64,000 bases of DNA from Methylobacterium phyllostachyos (GTDB lineage Bacteria; Pseudomonadota; Alphaproteobacteria; Rhizobiales; Beijerinckiaceae): the NCBI RefSeq assembly GCF_900103445.1, contig NZ_FNHS01000007.1, positions 248,001 to 312,000 of the forward strand, read 5' to 3'. The notes beneath the pieces are model-generated. The model did no database searches. It was not told the DNA's origin and saw only the letters and a program-made list of their open reading frames with translations. Made by a program: the position numbers and the translations under genes. Positions 42,436 through 52,033 of this stretch are shown here, piece after piece. The first letter of the stretch is position 1. The number at the start of each line of letters is the position of its first letter.

Positions 42436-42842
42436 GGCGTGCCTGTCCTGTCGCTGTCGGGCGCCACTCTGCGTCCCACGGTGCCAAGACGATAGCGATG
42501 CGGGCCGTGCCGAAAGGCCAGCTCTCCCATCCATCCCCTCATCCTGAGGTGCCGGCGCGCAGCGCAGGCCTCGAAGGAGTCCTCCAGCCGGCCGCGCGAT
42601 CTCTGGAACCCTCCTTCGAGGCCCGCTGACGCGGGCACCTCAGGATGAGGGGGTGGATGGGATGACCCCGGCATTGAGGCCATCTCGTTTCTCGTCTCGG
42701 CGGACCTATGCGCTCGCGCGCCCCACGCAAGCCCGAATCGCGCGCTGCGTTGACCGGCTCCCGCGCAGATATGCTATCGCGGCGCAACCGTGCCGTCGTC
42801 GTTCCGCGGAACGACCGACGAGCCCCTGACCCCGCCGGATCC
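42436..42842. other. Region between yggS-type gene and leuS
   Basis: This 407-bp divergent gap has no supported gene. A family B palindrome occupies 42537-42650. The remaining 190 bp before leuS probably contain its promoter; no clear boxes are seen. The frame of leuS stays open upstream to 42708 but homology begins only at 42843. Confidence 0.5.
42537..42650. repeat. Long intergenic palindrome, family B (copy B2)
   Basis: CTCATCCTGAGGTGCCGGCG then CGCAGCGCAGGCCTCGAAGG at the left pairs with CCTTCGAGGCCCGCTGACGC then GGGCACCTCAGGATGAGG at the right. The arms are the same as in copies B1 and B3; the centres differ. Confidence 0.88.
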
Positions 42843-45425
42843 ATGACCAGCACGACCACCCAACCCGTCGAGCGTTATAACGCCAAGGATGCCGAGCCGC
42901 GCTGGCAGGAGGCCTGGGCCACGCAGCGCCTGTTCGAGACCGACAATTCCGACCCCCGCCCGAAATACTATGTGCTGGAGATGTTCCCCTATCCGTCGGG
43001 GCGCATCCACATGGGCCATGTCCGCAACTACGCGATGGGCGACGTGGTGGCCCGCTACAAGCGCGCCCGCGGCTTCAACGTTCTGCACCCGATGGGTTGG
43101 GACGCCTTCGGGTTGCCGGCCGAGAACGCCGCCATGGAGCGCAAGGTCAACCCGCGGGACTGGACCTACGCCAACATCGCGTCGATGCGCGACCAGCTGA
43201 AGGCCATGGGCCTGTCGCTCGACTGGAGCCGGGAGATCGCGACCTGCGATCCCGACTACTACAAGCACCAGCAGCGCATGTTCCTGGACTTCCTGGACAA
43301 GGGCCTCGTTACCCGCCGCACCGCCAAGGTGAACTGGGACCCGGTGGACCACACGGTCCTGGCCAACGAGCAGGTGATCGACGGGCGCGGCTGGCGCTCC
43401 GGCGCCCTGGTGGAGCAGCGCGAGCTGACCCAGTGGTTCTTCAAGATCACCGATTTCGCCGAGGATCTGCTGACCGCCCTCGACGGGCTGGATCGCTGGC
43501 CGGAGAAGGTCCGGCTGATGCAGAAGAACTGGATCGGCCGCTCGGAGGGGCTGGAGGTCCGGTTCGCCCTGGCGCGGCCGGTGGCCGGCGCCGCCGATTC
43601 GGTGACCGTCTACACGACCCGGCCCGACACGCTGTTCGGTGCCAAGTTCCTGGCGATCGCCGCCGACCATCCGCTCGCCGCCGCTCTGGCCGCGGACCGG
43701 CCTGCGCTCCAGACCTTCATCGAGGAGTGCCGCCGCACCGGCACCGCGCAGGCCGCGATCGACACCGCCGAGAAGCACGGCTTCGACACCGGGCTCACCG
43801 TGCGCCATCCCCTGGACCCGTCCTGGGAGCTGCCGGTCTACGTGGCGAACTTCGTCCTGATGGAATACGGCACTGGCGCCGTGTTCGGCTGCCCGGCACA
43901 CGACCAGCGTGACCTCGATTTCGCGAACAAGTACGGGCTCGGCAACACGCCCGTGGTCTGCCCCGAGGGCCAGGACCCGGCGACGTTCGTGATCACCGAC
44001 ACCGCCTATGTCGAGGACGGGCGGATGATCAATTCGCGCTTCCTCGACGGGCTGAGCACCGACGCAGCCTTCGAGAGCGTGGCGCGGCGCCTGGAAGGGG
44101 AGGGGGTCGCCACCCGCAAGGTGCAGTTCCGCCTGCGCGACTGGGGCGTCTCGCGCCAGCGCTACTGGGGCTGCCCGATCCCGATCATCCACTGCGAGTC
44201 CTGCGGGCCGGTCCCCGTGCCGGTAGCCGACCTGCCGGTGAAGCTGCCCGAGGAGGTCTCCTTCGATAAGCCCGGCAACCCGCTGGAGCGGGACGCCGCG
44301 TGGCGCAACGTGGCCTGCCCGCAATGCGGCGCCCCGGCCCGGCGCGAGACCGACACGATGGACACCTTCGTCGATTCGTCCTGGTACTATGCCCGCTTCA
44401 CCGCGCCCTGGCTCACGGACGCTCCCACCGACCGCGCCGTGGTCGATCGCTGGCTGGCGGTGGACCAGTATATTGGCGGCATCGAGCATGCGATCCTGCA
44501 CCTGCTCTACGCCCGGTTCTTCATGCGGGCGATGCGCGAGACCGGCTGGGCCGGCGTTGCCGAGCCGTTCGCCGGCCTGTTCACGCAGGGCATGGTGGTG
44601 CACGAGACCTACAAGGACGCGGCCGGCGCTTGGGTGCCCCCGGCCGAGATCCGCTTCGCCACCGAGGAGGGCGAGCGCCGCGCGTTTCACGTGAAAACTC
44701 AGGCGCCGATCGCGATCGGCCCGATCGAGAAGATGTCGAAGTCGAAGAAGAACGTGGTCGATCCCGACGACATCATCGCGAGCTACGGGGCCGACACGGC
44801 GCGCTGGTTCATGCTCTCCGACTCGCCGCCCGAGCGCGACGTGATCTGGACCGAGGAGGGCGTGCAGGGCGCGGCCCGCTTCGTCCAGAAGGTCTGGCGG
44901 CTGGTGAACGCCGCCGGGCAGGCCACCGGCGACGGCGCCGCGGATCTCGCCCTGCGCAAGGCCGCCCACCGGGCGCTGGCCTCCGTGCAGGACGATATCG
45001 AGCGCCTGCGCTTCAACCGCTGCGTGGCCCACATCTACACCCTGGCCAACGCCCTGGAGGATGGCTTGCGCGGCCCGGTCTCGCCGGCGGTCGCCAAGGA
45101 GGCGGCGGGCATCCTGGTTCAGCTCATCGCCCCGATGATGCCGCATCTGGCGGAGGAATGCTGGTCGGTGCTGGGCCGCCCGGGTCTCGTCGCGCAGGCG
45201 CCCTGGCCGGAGGCGGAGGCCGGGCTTCTGGTCGAGGACGAGATCACCCTGCCGGTCCAGATCAACGGCAAGAAGCGGGCGGACGTCACCGTGAAGCGGG
45301 ACGCCGACGCCAAGGCTGTCGAGACCGCGACCCTGGCGCTGGAGGCGGTGCAGACTATCCTGGAGGGGCGGGCGCCCCGGAAGGTGATCGTGGTGCCGGG
45401 GCGGATCGTGAATCTGGTGGTGTGA
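42843..45425 (+). CDS. leuS: Leucyl-tRNA synthetase
   Basis: This 860-residue class I enzyme charges tRNA(Leu). The N-terminus is [16 protein letters not shown]. The HIGH signature is [15 protein letters not shown] at about residues 49-63. The CP1 editing domain spans roughly 225-420, with [12 protein letters not shown]. The KMSKS loop is [15 protein letters not shown] near residue 630. The C-terminus is complete. The start at 42843 fits the family. A 12-bp parS core (44685-44696) lies in its sequence. In relatives leuS precedes lptE and holA; here it does not. Confidence 0.97.
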   Translation: MTSTTTQPVERYNAKDAEPRWQEAWATQRLFETDNSDPRPKYYVLEMFPYPSGRIHMGHVRNYAMGDVVARYKRARGFNVLHPMGWDAFGLPAENAAMERKVNPRDWTYANIASMRDQLKAMGLSLDWSREIATCDPDYYKHQQRMFLDFLDKGLVTRRTAKVNWDPVDHTVLANEQVIDGRGWRSGALVEQRELTQWFFKITDFAEDLLTALDGLDRWPEKVRLMQKNWIGRSEGLEVRFALARPVAGAADSVTVYTTRPDTLFGAKFLAIAADHPLAAALAADRPALQTFIEECRRTGTAQAAIDTAEKHGFDTGLTVRHPLDPSWELPVYVANFVLMEYGTGAVFGCPAHDQRDLDFANKYGLGNTPVVCPEGQDPATFVITDTAYVEDGRMINSRFLDGLSTDAAFESVARRLEGEGVATRKVQFRLRDWGVSRQRYWGCPIPIIHCESCGPVPVPVADLPVKLPEEVSFDKPGNPLERDAAWRNVACPQCGAPARRETDTMDTFVDSSWYYARFTAPWLTDAPTDRAVVDRWLAVDQYIGGIEHAILHLLYARFFMRAMRETGWAGVAEPFAGLFTQGMVVHETYKDAAGAWVPPAEIRFATEEGERRAFHVKTQAPIAIGPIEKMSKSKKNVVDPDDIIASYGADTARWFMLSDSPPERDVIWTEEGVQGAARFVQKVWRLVNAAGQATGDGAADLALRKAAHRALASVQDDIERLRFNRCVAHIYTLANALEDGLRGPVSPAVAKEAAGILVQLIAPMMPHLAEECWSVLGRPGLVAQAPWPEAEAGLLVEDEITLPVQINGKKRADVTVKRDADAKAVETATLALEAVQTILEGRAPRKVIVVPGRIVNLVV
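44684..44698. promoter_or_regulatory. Degenerate parS-like sequence inside leuS
   Basis: GTTTCACGTGAAAAC keeps the perfect 12-bp core TTTCACGTGAAA of parS but departs from the consensus at three of the sixteen positions. It encodes FHVKT in leuS, so it could arise by chance of coding. It may be a weak ParB site. Confidence 0.4.
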
Positions 45426-45469
45426 CGCGTCGGGCGGCGGCGACCCTGGCCGGCGCACTCCCAACCGGC

Positions 45470-45583
45470 ACCTCATCCTGAGGTGCCGGAGCGCAGCGGA
45501 GGCCTCGAAGGAGACCTTCAGCCAGCGTGCGATCCCTGGAGCCCTCCTTCGAGGCTCGCTGCGCTCACACCTCAGGATGAGGT
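45470..45583. repeat. Long intergenic palindrome, family B (copy B3)
   Basis: ACCTCATCCTGAGGTGCCGG then AGCGCAGCGGAGGCCTCGAA and CCTTCGAGGCTCGCTGCGCT then CACACCTCAGGATGAGG form the arms. It fills the gap between the convergent leuS and solute-binding protein genes. Confidence 0.88.
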
Positions 45584-45609
45584 CGAGAGTTGGATGGCCG
45601 CCCTATAAG

Positions 45610-46413
45610 CTACGGCGCCGCCAATCCCGGATCCTGACCGCTGGCTTCCAGGCCGCGGCGCACGAGCCCATCCCGCTTCGCCTGCGCGATGAACGCCGCG
45701 AGATAGGCCGCCCCCGCCGCGCGCCCGACCGGCAAACCCATCGCCTGCGGAATCTCCATGAAGTGCCCCGGCAGCAGCCGCACCTCCGGATGCGTGGTCG
45801 CATAGGCGGCGAGCGGCTGCGCCACCCCGGCCGCCACCTCCAGCCCGTCCCGCGCGAAGGCCGTGACCGCCTCGGCCGAGGTCGGCGCCCGCACCAGGGT
45901 CGCGTGCTTGAGGCTCCGGCTCAGGAACAGGTCGTAGGCGCTGCCGCGACCCACCGAGACCCGCACGCCGTCGCGGTCGACCGCCTCCGGGGACCGGATT
46001 GGTGAAGCCTCCAGCACGAGGTAGCTGCCGGCGATCAGCACGTAGGGCGCCGTGAAGGCGATGCCCTCGGCTCGCTTGGGGTCGATCGCCAGGAAGCAGA
46101 TGTCCCAGCTCCCCGACCCTGCCGAGCCCGAGACCGCGCCGGCCCCCGGGAAGGTCACGAACGTCACCGGCACGCCGAGCCGCGCGGCGAGCGCCCGGGC
46201 GAGGTCAGCCGAGACCCCCATGGGCCCATCCGGTCCGGCCTGCGCCAGCACCGGGTTGCCGAGGTTGATTGCCGCCCGGAGGGTGCCGGTGGGGGCGAGA
46301 TCGTGCAGGATCGCGGGATCGGGCGTCAGGGACACGGGCGGCATGGGCGTCGTCTCCGCGTGGGCAAGGGCCGGGAGGAGAAGCCCGCAGAGCGCCGCCG
46401 CAAGAATCCGCAT
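45610..46413 (-). CDS. Periplasmic solute-binding protein (amino-acid type)
   Basis: This 267-residue protein has a signal peptide ([19 protein letters not shown]) and the bacterial type-3 solute-binding fold: PTGTLRAAINLGNPVLAQ, DGPMGVSADLARALAARLG, WDICFLAIDPKRAEGIAFTA and YVLIAGSYLVLE. It would bind an amino acid or related small molecule. No ABC permease or ATPase gene adjoins it. It overlaps the TerC gene by 1 bp, so the two are co-translated, which is unusual for such a pair. Confidence 0.85.
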   Translation of the reverse strand: MRILAAALCGLLLPALAHAETTPMPPVSLTPDPAILHDLAPTGTLRAAINLGNPVLAQAGPDGPMGVSADLARALAARLGVPVTFVTFPGAGAVSGSAGSGSWDICFLAIDPKRAEGIAFTAPYVLIAGSYLVLEASPIRSPEAVDRDGVRVSVGRGSAYDLFLSRSLKHATLVRAPTSAEAVTAFARDGLEVAAGVAQPLAAYATTHPEVRLLPGHFMEIPQAMGLPVGRAAGAAYLAAFIAQAKRDGLVRRGLEASGQDPGLAAP

Positions 46414-47177
46414 CAGGCCCGCTCGACCTGACCCGTCGGCGCCGCCCCCTTGCTGCCGCGTCGGCGGCGGCGCGCCAGCATGTTGAGGCCCTCGACACCG
46501 GCCGAAAACGCCATGGCGGTGTAGATGTAGCCCTTCGGCACGTGCGCCCCAAAACCCTCGGCGATCAGCACCATGCCGATCATGATCAGGAAGCCGAGCG
46601 CCAGCATCACCACGGTGGGGTTGCGGGCGATGAAGGCCGAGAGCGGCTCGGCGGCGATCAGCATCACCGCGACCGCGATGATCACCGCCACCATCATCAC
46701 CGGCACATGCTCGGTCATGCCGACCGCCGTGATGATCGAGTCGATCGAGAACACGAGGTCGAGCAGCAGGATCTGGCCGATCGCCGCGCCGAAGCCGAGG
46801 CCGCCGCCGCCGGATTCCTGGGTCTCCGGATCGGGATCGACGCTGTGATGGATCTCCTTGGTGGCCTTCCAGAGCAGGAACAGGCCGCCGCCGATCAGGA
46901 TCAGGTCGCGCCAGGAGAAGTCCTGGCCGAACACCGAGAAGACCGGCTCGGTCAGGTGCACGATGAACGCGACGGTGCCCAGCAGCCCGAGCCGCAACAC
47001 CAGCGCCAGCCCGATGCCGATGCGCCGGGCCCGGGTCTGCTGCTCGGCTGGCAGCTTGTTGGTCAGGATCGAGATGAAGATCAGGTTGTCGACGCCGAGC
47101 ACCACCTCCATCACCACGAGGGTCGCGAGGGCGGCCCAGACGGCGGGCTGGCTGGCGAGCTGGATCAGGTCGGTCAC
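46413..47177 (-). CDS. TerC family integral membrane protein
   Basis: This protein of about 254 residues has seven to eight helices. The first is [21 protein letters not shown], with the conserved acidic pair of TerC (E and D in EVVLGVDN) repeated in [17 protein letters not shown]. Members are linked to tellurite resistance or to manganese and calcium export during protein secretion. The start is a GTG at 47177 that overlaps the lipid kinase stop (GTGA). The C-terminal tail is basic ([10 protein letters not shown]). Confidence 0.9.
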   Translation of the reverse strand: MTDLIQLASQPAVWAALATLVVMEVVLGVDNLIFISILTNKLPAEQQTRARRIGIGLALVLRLGLLGTVAFIVHLTEPVFSVFGQDFSWRDLILIGGGLFLLWKATKEIHHSVDPDPETQESGGGGLGFGAAIGQILLLDLVFSIDSIITAVGMTEHVPVMMVAVIIAVAVMLIAAEPLSAFIARNPTVVMLALGFLIMIGMVLIAEGFGAHVPKGYIYTAMAFSAGVEGLNMLARRRRRGSKGAAPTGQVERA

Positions 47178-48124
47178 TGGGGGCCCTCGCTGCTGGGGAA
47201 CAGGCGGCTGCCCAGCGCCAGGAGGTCGAACGGGCTCGGACCGCGCACCGGCTCGGGGGCGAAGACCTGCAGGATCTTCGGGACGACCTTGAAATGGGCG
47301 GGCGTGTGCGTGGTCAGTTCGCCGTCGGTGTTCACCGGGCGGGGCCGGCGGGTCGAGATCCGGAGTTCCTGGGTTTCGAAGGCGCGCACGTCGGCGGCCC
47401 GGCCGTGCGTGCCCCGCCGCAGCGCGGGCAGCAGCGCGATCAGCCGCCACCAATGGTTGATCTCCAGGCTGTAGAAATCGAGCTTGCCGTCATCCACCGA
47501 GGCGCTCTCCGCGACCGTCATGCCGCCGCCGTAGTGCCGGCCGTTGCCGACCGAGACCTGAATGGTGGTGACCTTCTCCACCACGCCGTCGTGCTCGATC
47601 GTCACCGTGAAGGGCCGGACCCGGCGCAGCACCCGGATCGCCGCCACCGCGTAGCCCAGCACGCCGAACGTCTTCTTCGCGTCCGCCGTCAGCTCGCCCG
47701 CGAGTTCCGCCGAGAATCCGATGCTCGCCACATTGAAATAGTAGTGGCCGTTGACCCAGCCGAGATCGACCGGCCGCGCCTGCGCGGTCGGGATGAAGCG
47801 GGCGGCTTCCAGGGGATCGAGCGGCAGGTTGAGGGAGCGGGCGAGGTCGTTGGCCGTGCCGAGCGGCAGGATGGCCAGCGGCAGGCCGCTCTCCACCAGA
47901 GCGGGGGCCGCGAAGTTCATGGTGCCGTCGCCGCCGCCGAGGATCACGAGGTCGACCGCCCCGGCCTGCTTGCCGATCTCCTCGCGGCAATCGGCGTCCG
48001 GCGGCGGCTCCACCGGCTCGATGCCGCCCGCGCGCAGGATCCGGCGGACCTCGTCGAGGTCGAGGCCGCCGTTGCGAGCCTTGGCGTTGCAGATCAGCAG
48101 GGCCCGGCGCGGTGCAGCGCTCAT
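47174..48124 (-). CDS. Diacylglycerol kinase family lipid kinase (YegS/BmrU type)
   Basis: This 316-residue protein belongs to the DAGK catalytic family. [18 protein letters not shown] opens it; the nucleotide site is [18 protein letters not shown] with [25 protein letters not shown] is the second signature. It phosphorylates diacylglycerol, sphingosine or a related lipid. The C-terminal half has the beta-sandwich with [15 protein letters not shown]. The start at 48124 has GAGGAG upstream. It leads the three-gene unit with TerC and the solute-binding protein. Confidence 0.9.
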   Translation of the reverse strand: MSAAPRRALLICNAKARNGGLDLDEVRRILRAGGIEPVEPPPDADCREEIGKQAGAVDLVILGGGDGTMNFAAPALVESGLPLAILPLGTANDLARSLNLPLDPLEAARFIPTAQARPVDLGWVNGHYYFNVASIGFSAELAGELTADAKKTFGVLGYAVAAIRVLRRVRPFTVTIEHDGVVEKVTTIQVSVGNGRHYGGGMTVAESASVDDGKLDFYSLEINHWWRLIALLPALRRGTHGRAADVRAFETQELRISTRRPRPVNTDGELTTHTPAHFKVVPKILQVFAPEPVRGPSPFDLLALGSRLFPSSEGPQ

Positions 48125-48447
48125 CGGCGGCTCCTCGATCTTAGGGTCGGGGATCGCGGGGTCGGATAGGCCTCGGTGTCGGGTCGGACCACAGAATCCT
48201 CGGAGGGCGGCGGGGGAGCGAACGGATGAAACCAGGGAACGCCCAGAGCCGAGATCGACCTCGACCGTGACTGTCCCCGACTTGGTACCCAAACGCACGA
48301 ACGCAACCCCATCATCCCCGCAATCCAGGGCTGGTCGCCGCCGTACGATCGGGCAGGATGTAAGGCGCGCCCGAACCGTTCGTGGAACTCGTCCCCCACG
48401 CAGGCGCGTTCCCATTCATGCCCGCCCCGGCCGCCAGGAAGGCACCG
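48125..48447. other. Divergent region between lipid kinase and secreted protein genes
   Basis: This 323-bp gap has no supported gene. It is the likely site of two opposed promoters. I see no clear repeat or operator. Confidence 0.4.
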
Positions 48448-49377
48448 ATGTCCGCCACCCGCCCCGCACGACCACAGACCCTTGCCCTCGGTCTGATCCT
48501 GCCGCTCGCCCTCGCCGGCACCGCCGCGGCTCAGCAGCAGGGCCCGGCGGGCCGGAGCGGCTGGGTCGACCCGCCGCCGCGGGCCGCCGTGTCGGCTGCG
48601 GCCAAGGAGCCGGCCAAGGAGGCGGCGAAGGGCGTGGTGAAGGATTCCGGTGTCCAGGATACCAGCACTGCGCAGGCGAAGATCCAGCCCGAAGGCGCTG
48701 CCGCACCGTCCCGTCAAGCTGCCAGACCGGAGCCGGGTGAGGATGCCCTGCCGAAGGCGGCCGCGACGCGGGTGCCGGATTCGAAGCGAGCAGCCGCCCT
48801 GGAGCGTCCGCCGGTCCGGGCGGGCCTGCGCCGCCAGGAAGCGCGCGAAGACGTGCGCCACGAGGCCCGGCATGCCGCGCATCACGAGGTCCGCCGCCCA
48901 CACCGGCTTGCCGAGACGCCGGCTGCCCTCGGCGCGGCGCCGGGCGCCTCAGCCGAGCGCGCCGCTGCCGCCCGGGCGCTGACGGCCCGCTATCTTGCCA
49001 CCGTCTCGGGCTCCGGCGACACCATGGTGGGGGCCGCGACCCAGTTCTACGCGACGCGGGTGCGGTTCTACGGTCGGCCGATCACAACGGCGGGGCTTGT
49101 GGCCGAGAAGCGCAGCTTCGTTCAGCGCTGGCCCGAGCGGCGCTACGAGCCGCGGGCGATGCAGGCCGCCTGCGATGCCGAGACCTGCACGATCCGCACG
49201 CGCGTCGATTTCCGCACGGCCAATCCGGGGCGCGGCGCCGTTTCCAGTGGCGAGGCCGAACTTGTCCTGGAAGTGGGCTTTGCGGGCACGCGGCCTTACA
49301 TCCTCGGGGAGACCGGCCGGGTCCTGCGGCGGAGCATCCAGGCCGGAACCCTGGCTGCTTCGCCTGGCAAGGCGTAA
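48448..49377 (+). CDS. Secreted protein with C-terminal NTF2-like domain
   Basis: This protein of about 309 residues has a signal peptide (TLALGLILPLALAGTAAAQ), a low-complexity middle (Ala, Lys, Pro and Arg rich, about 30-165) and a C-terminal domain of about 130 residues: LTARYLATVSGSGDTMVGAA, TQFYATRVRFYGRPITTAGL and FVQRWPERRYEPRAM. That pattern (FYA, V.FYGR, RWPERRY) is found in many Hyphomicrobiales periplasmic proteins and is NTF2/SnoaL-like. The function is unknown. The start at 48448 has AGGAAGG upstream. Confidence 0.65.
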   Translation: MSATRPARPQTLALGLILPLALAGTAAAQQQGPAGRSGWVDPPPRAAVSAAAKEPAKEAAKGVVKDSGVQDTSTAQAKIQPEGAAAPSRQAARPEPGEDALPKAAATRVPDSKRAAALERPPVRAGLRRQEAREDVRHEARHAAHHEVRRPHRLAETPAALGAAPGASAERAAAARALTARYLATVSGSGDTMVGAATQFYATRVRFYGRPITTAGLVAEKRSFVQRWPERRYEPRAMQAACDAETCTIRTRVDFRTANPGRGAVSSGEAELVLEVGFAGTRPYILGETGRVLRRSIQAGTLAASPGKA

Positions 49378-49523
49378 AGAGCCACCATCATCGTCCCGCT
49401 GCTGAGCGGGTGCATGGGGACGGCCGAGGGGATAAATCCCGGTGATCGGACGTTTTGTTTGGCGCTTCCGCGTGGGTCCGGCCGATGGGCTCGGGTCGCG
49501 TGGCTGATGCCGGGATCGGGTGG

Positions 49524-50798
49524 ATGACGTCTTCGACCGTGTTGGGGAAACAGGAGGTGGAGCCGGACCGTCCGGCCCTCGACGATCCCGGCCGCCTCGC
49601 CCTGCGCGCGGCGATCCGGGCCGAGATCGTCCGCGCCCGTCCGCGCCCCGTGGCGGTACGGACCCTCGAGCTCCTGGCCGAGGCCGCCTGCGCCCCCGAT
49701 TCGGACGGGGCCGGCCCGCGGGTGCTCGACCGGCAGGGCAACCTCCGCCTGCGGGACGGCACGTCCGAGCCGATGACCCTGGCGGATCTCGTGGCGGACC
49801 TGCACGCCCGGCATCCCGCCCTGTTCCTGCCGCCCGAGCCCGAGGTTGACCCGGTTCCGGCGCCCGGCGAGGAGCCCCGGGATTCGGCGCTGCTGACCGG
49901 CGCTTACGAGATGAAGGCCGCCACCGCGCGCTTCGTCGGCACCCAGTCCGAACGGGCCCGCTCCCTGGCGGAGCGCTCGTCGGAGCAGGGCCGGGTCCTG
50001 GCGCAGAACGCCGCCGGCCGGTTCGCCACCCTGCGGACGACCCTGCGGGGCCGGTTCGCCCGCCCCGCTGAGGCTGCCGCCGAGGCCGGCCCTGCGCAGA
50101 CATCCGCGCCGATTGCCGGCGTAGAGCCAGCCTGGAACACCGGACCCGGCCGGTTCGGCGAGGCTGTCCGCGGCAGTCTGGACCATCTGCGCGACCGGAT
50201 CGGCTTCGGCGGAGGCCACGAGGATGAGGGTGCGCGCCGGCACCGCCGCCTGCTGGTGGGTGCGGGGATCGGTACCCTGGCGGCGGTGGTCGCCGCGGGG
50301 CTCGTCCTGGAACACCCAGCTCCGGAATCCAAACGCCCGGCCGCTCCGGCCACGTCCCGGCCGGACGCTCCGAGTGGCACCCCGAACGGCGTTTCCCAAA
50401 GCGCGCCCGCCGCTGCCCCCGACACGGTGACGCCGCCGCCCGAGACGGGCGGCGATTCCGAGCCCGACACGCCGCTGCCACCGAACGCCGTGGCCGGACA
50501 GGCCCAGGTGATCGATACCGCGACCCTCAAGGTCGGCGGCAAGGTCGTGCACCTGTTCGGCGTCGAATGGGTGCGGGGCGGCCAAGCCGAGGAACTCGCC
50601 CGCTACATCGGCAGCCGGCCGGTGACCTGCCAGCCCGCCTCCGGCAGCACGACCATGAACTGCCTCGTGGATGGGCGCGACCTCTCCGAGGTGGTGCTGT
50701 TCAACGGCGGCGGCCGTGCCTCCCCGGAGGCGAGCCCCGAACTGGTCGCGGCCGAGGATCACGCTCGGAGCGAGCGGCTCGGCGTCTGGAAGCGCTAG
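49524..50798 (+). CDS. Membrane protein with degenerate SNase-like domain
   Basis: This protein of about 424 residues has an N-terminal cytoplasmic region with a conserved-looking helix (RLALRAAIRAEIVRARPRPV), a long disordered part, one membrane helix (residues 243-262, LLVGAGIGTLAAVVAAGLVL) and a C-terminal domain (about 320-424) resembling the Staphylococcal-nuclease fold: AQVIDTATLKVGGKVVHLFG, then VEWVRGGQAEELARYIG and MNCLVDGRDLSEVVLFNGG. The catalytic arginines and acidic residues of nucleases are missing, so it is unlikely to cut DNA. It may bind ligands in the periplasm. galM follows by 4 bp. Confidence 0.65.
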   Translation: MTSSTVLGKQEVEPDRPALDDPGRLALRAAIRAEIVRARPRPVAVRTLELLAEAACAPDSDGAGPRVLDRQGNLRLRDGTSEPMTLADLVADLHARHPALFLPPEPEVDPVPAPGEEPRDSALLTGAYEMKAATARFVGTQSERARSLAERSSEQGRVLAQNAAGRFATLRTTLRGRFARPAEAAAEAGPAQTSAPIAGVEPAWNTGPGRFGEAVRGSLDHLRDRIGFGGGHEDEGARRHRRLLVGAGIGTLAAVVAAGLVLEHPAPESKRPAAPATSRPDAPSGTPNGVSQSAPAAAPDTVTPPPETGGDSEPDTPLPPNAVAGQAQVIDTATLKVGGKVVHLFGVEWVRGGQAEELARYIGSRPVTCQPASGSTTMNCLVDGRDLSEVVLFNGGGRASPEASPELVAAEDHARSERLGVWKR

Positions 50799-50802
50799 AG
50801 GA

Positions 50803-51843
50803 ATGCCGAGCCCATTCTTCGGGACGACGACGGACGGCCAACCGGTCGTCCGCCACGTCCTGAGCCGGGGCGCCCTGCGGGTCGCCATCATCGATTTCGG
50901 CGCGGCCGTCACGGCGATCGAGGTTCCCGATCGCGCTGGCCGTCCGGCCAACGTCGTGCTCGGCCTTGCGACGCTCGAGGGCTATGAGACCGTGAGCCCG
51001 AGCTTCGGCGCGATCGTCGGACGCTACGCCAACCGTATCGCGGGCGGGCGCTTCAGCCTCGACGGGCACGACTACCAGCTGCCGGTGAACGAGGGGCCCA
51101 ACACCCTGCACGGCGGCCCGCTGAATTTCGGGAAGCGCCTGTGGCGGACGGACCAGTCCGATGCGACGCGCCTCGTCCTGAGCCGGCGCTCGCCGGACGG
51201 GGAGGAGGGGTTTCCCGGCAACCTCGATGTCCGCGTGACCTACAGCCTGCGGGCGGAGGGTGTGCTGCGGATCGACTACGCCGCCGTGACCGACCGGCCC
51301 ACGATCCTGAACCTCACCAACCACAGCTACTTCAACCTTGCCGGGGAGGGGGCGGGCAGCGTCCTCGGCCACGTCGTGCAGCTTGAGGCCGACACCTTCG
51401 CGCCGACCGATGCGACCCAGATCCCGACCGGTGCGCTCCAGCCGGTCGCCGGAACGCCGTTCGATTTCCGCACCCCGCGGACGTTGGAGGAGCGGATCCG
51501 CACCGGGGATCCACAACTCGCCTACGCCAAGGGTTACGACCACACCTTCGCGCTACGCGAACCCGCCGGGACGCTGCGGCCGGCGGCCACCTGCACCGAT
51601 CCGGGCAGCGGGCGCCGGCTCGAGGTCTGGACCACGCAACCGGCGCTGCAGCTCTACAGCGGCAACAACCTCGACGGCACCCTGATCGGGCCGTCCGGCC
51701 GGATCTATCGTTCCGGGGACGGGGTCTGCTTCGAGACACAGGGTTTTCCCGACGCCCCGAACCACCCGAATTTTCCCTCCGCGGTGCTGCGGCCCGGCGA
51801 GACGTTTGCGACCACCACGGAGTTCCGGTTCTCCGTGGTGTAG
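50803..51843 (+). CDS. galM: Aldose 1-epimerase (galactose mutarotase)
   Basis: This 346-residue enzyme interconverts alpha and beta aldoses. The beta-supersandwich markers are present: VVLGLATLEGYETVSPSFGA, GRYANRIAGGRFSLDG, NTLHGGPLNFGKRLW (catalytic histidine region), ILNLTNHSYFNLAGEG (second histidine), and ETQGFPDAPNHPNFPS with the catalytic glutamate. The length is standard. The start is the ATG at 50803 with AGAGG upstream. It starts 4 bp after the preceding gene's stop and probably forms an operon with it, though no functional link is evident. Confidence 0.93.
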   Translation: MPSPFFGTTTDGQPVVRHVLSRGALRVAIIDFGAAVTAIEVPDRAGRPANVVLGLATLEGYETVSPSFGAIVGRYANRIAGGRFSLDGHDYQLPVNEGPNTLHGGPLNFGKRLWRTDQSDATRLVLSRRSPDGEEGFPGNLDVRVTYSLRAEGVLRIDYAAVTDRPTILNLTNHSYFNLAGEGAGSVLGHVVQLEADTFAPTDATQIPTGALQPVAGTPFDFRTPRTLEERIRTGDPQLAYAKGYDHTFALREPAGTLRPAATCTDPGSGRRLEVWTTQPALQLYSGNNLDGTLIGPSGRIYRSGDGVCFETQGFPDAPNHPNFPSAVLRPGETFATTTEFRFSVV

Positions 51844-52033
51844 GGGCGCCGCATCGTCCTCAGCGGAGCGCGAGCCCACCTCGCCGGCCCCCGCGGCGTG
51901 CAGCCGATGCGCACCCTGTGCGAGCAGGGCGGCCTGCACCGCTCGGCGTCGATGCGCGCCGTCACGATCACGCTGAGGGGCGGGCCACCTTGCGGGTGCA
52001 TTTCGGTATCGATTGCGACCCGACAGGCCGACC

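Noticed and set aside
42774..45476. 900-codon frame antisense to leuS
   Set aside because: A shadow of leuS. leuS has all signature motifs; the opposite frame has none.
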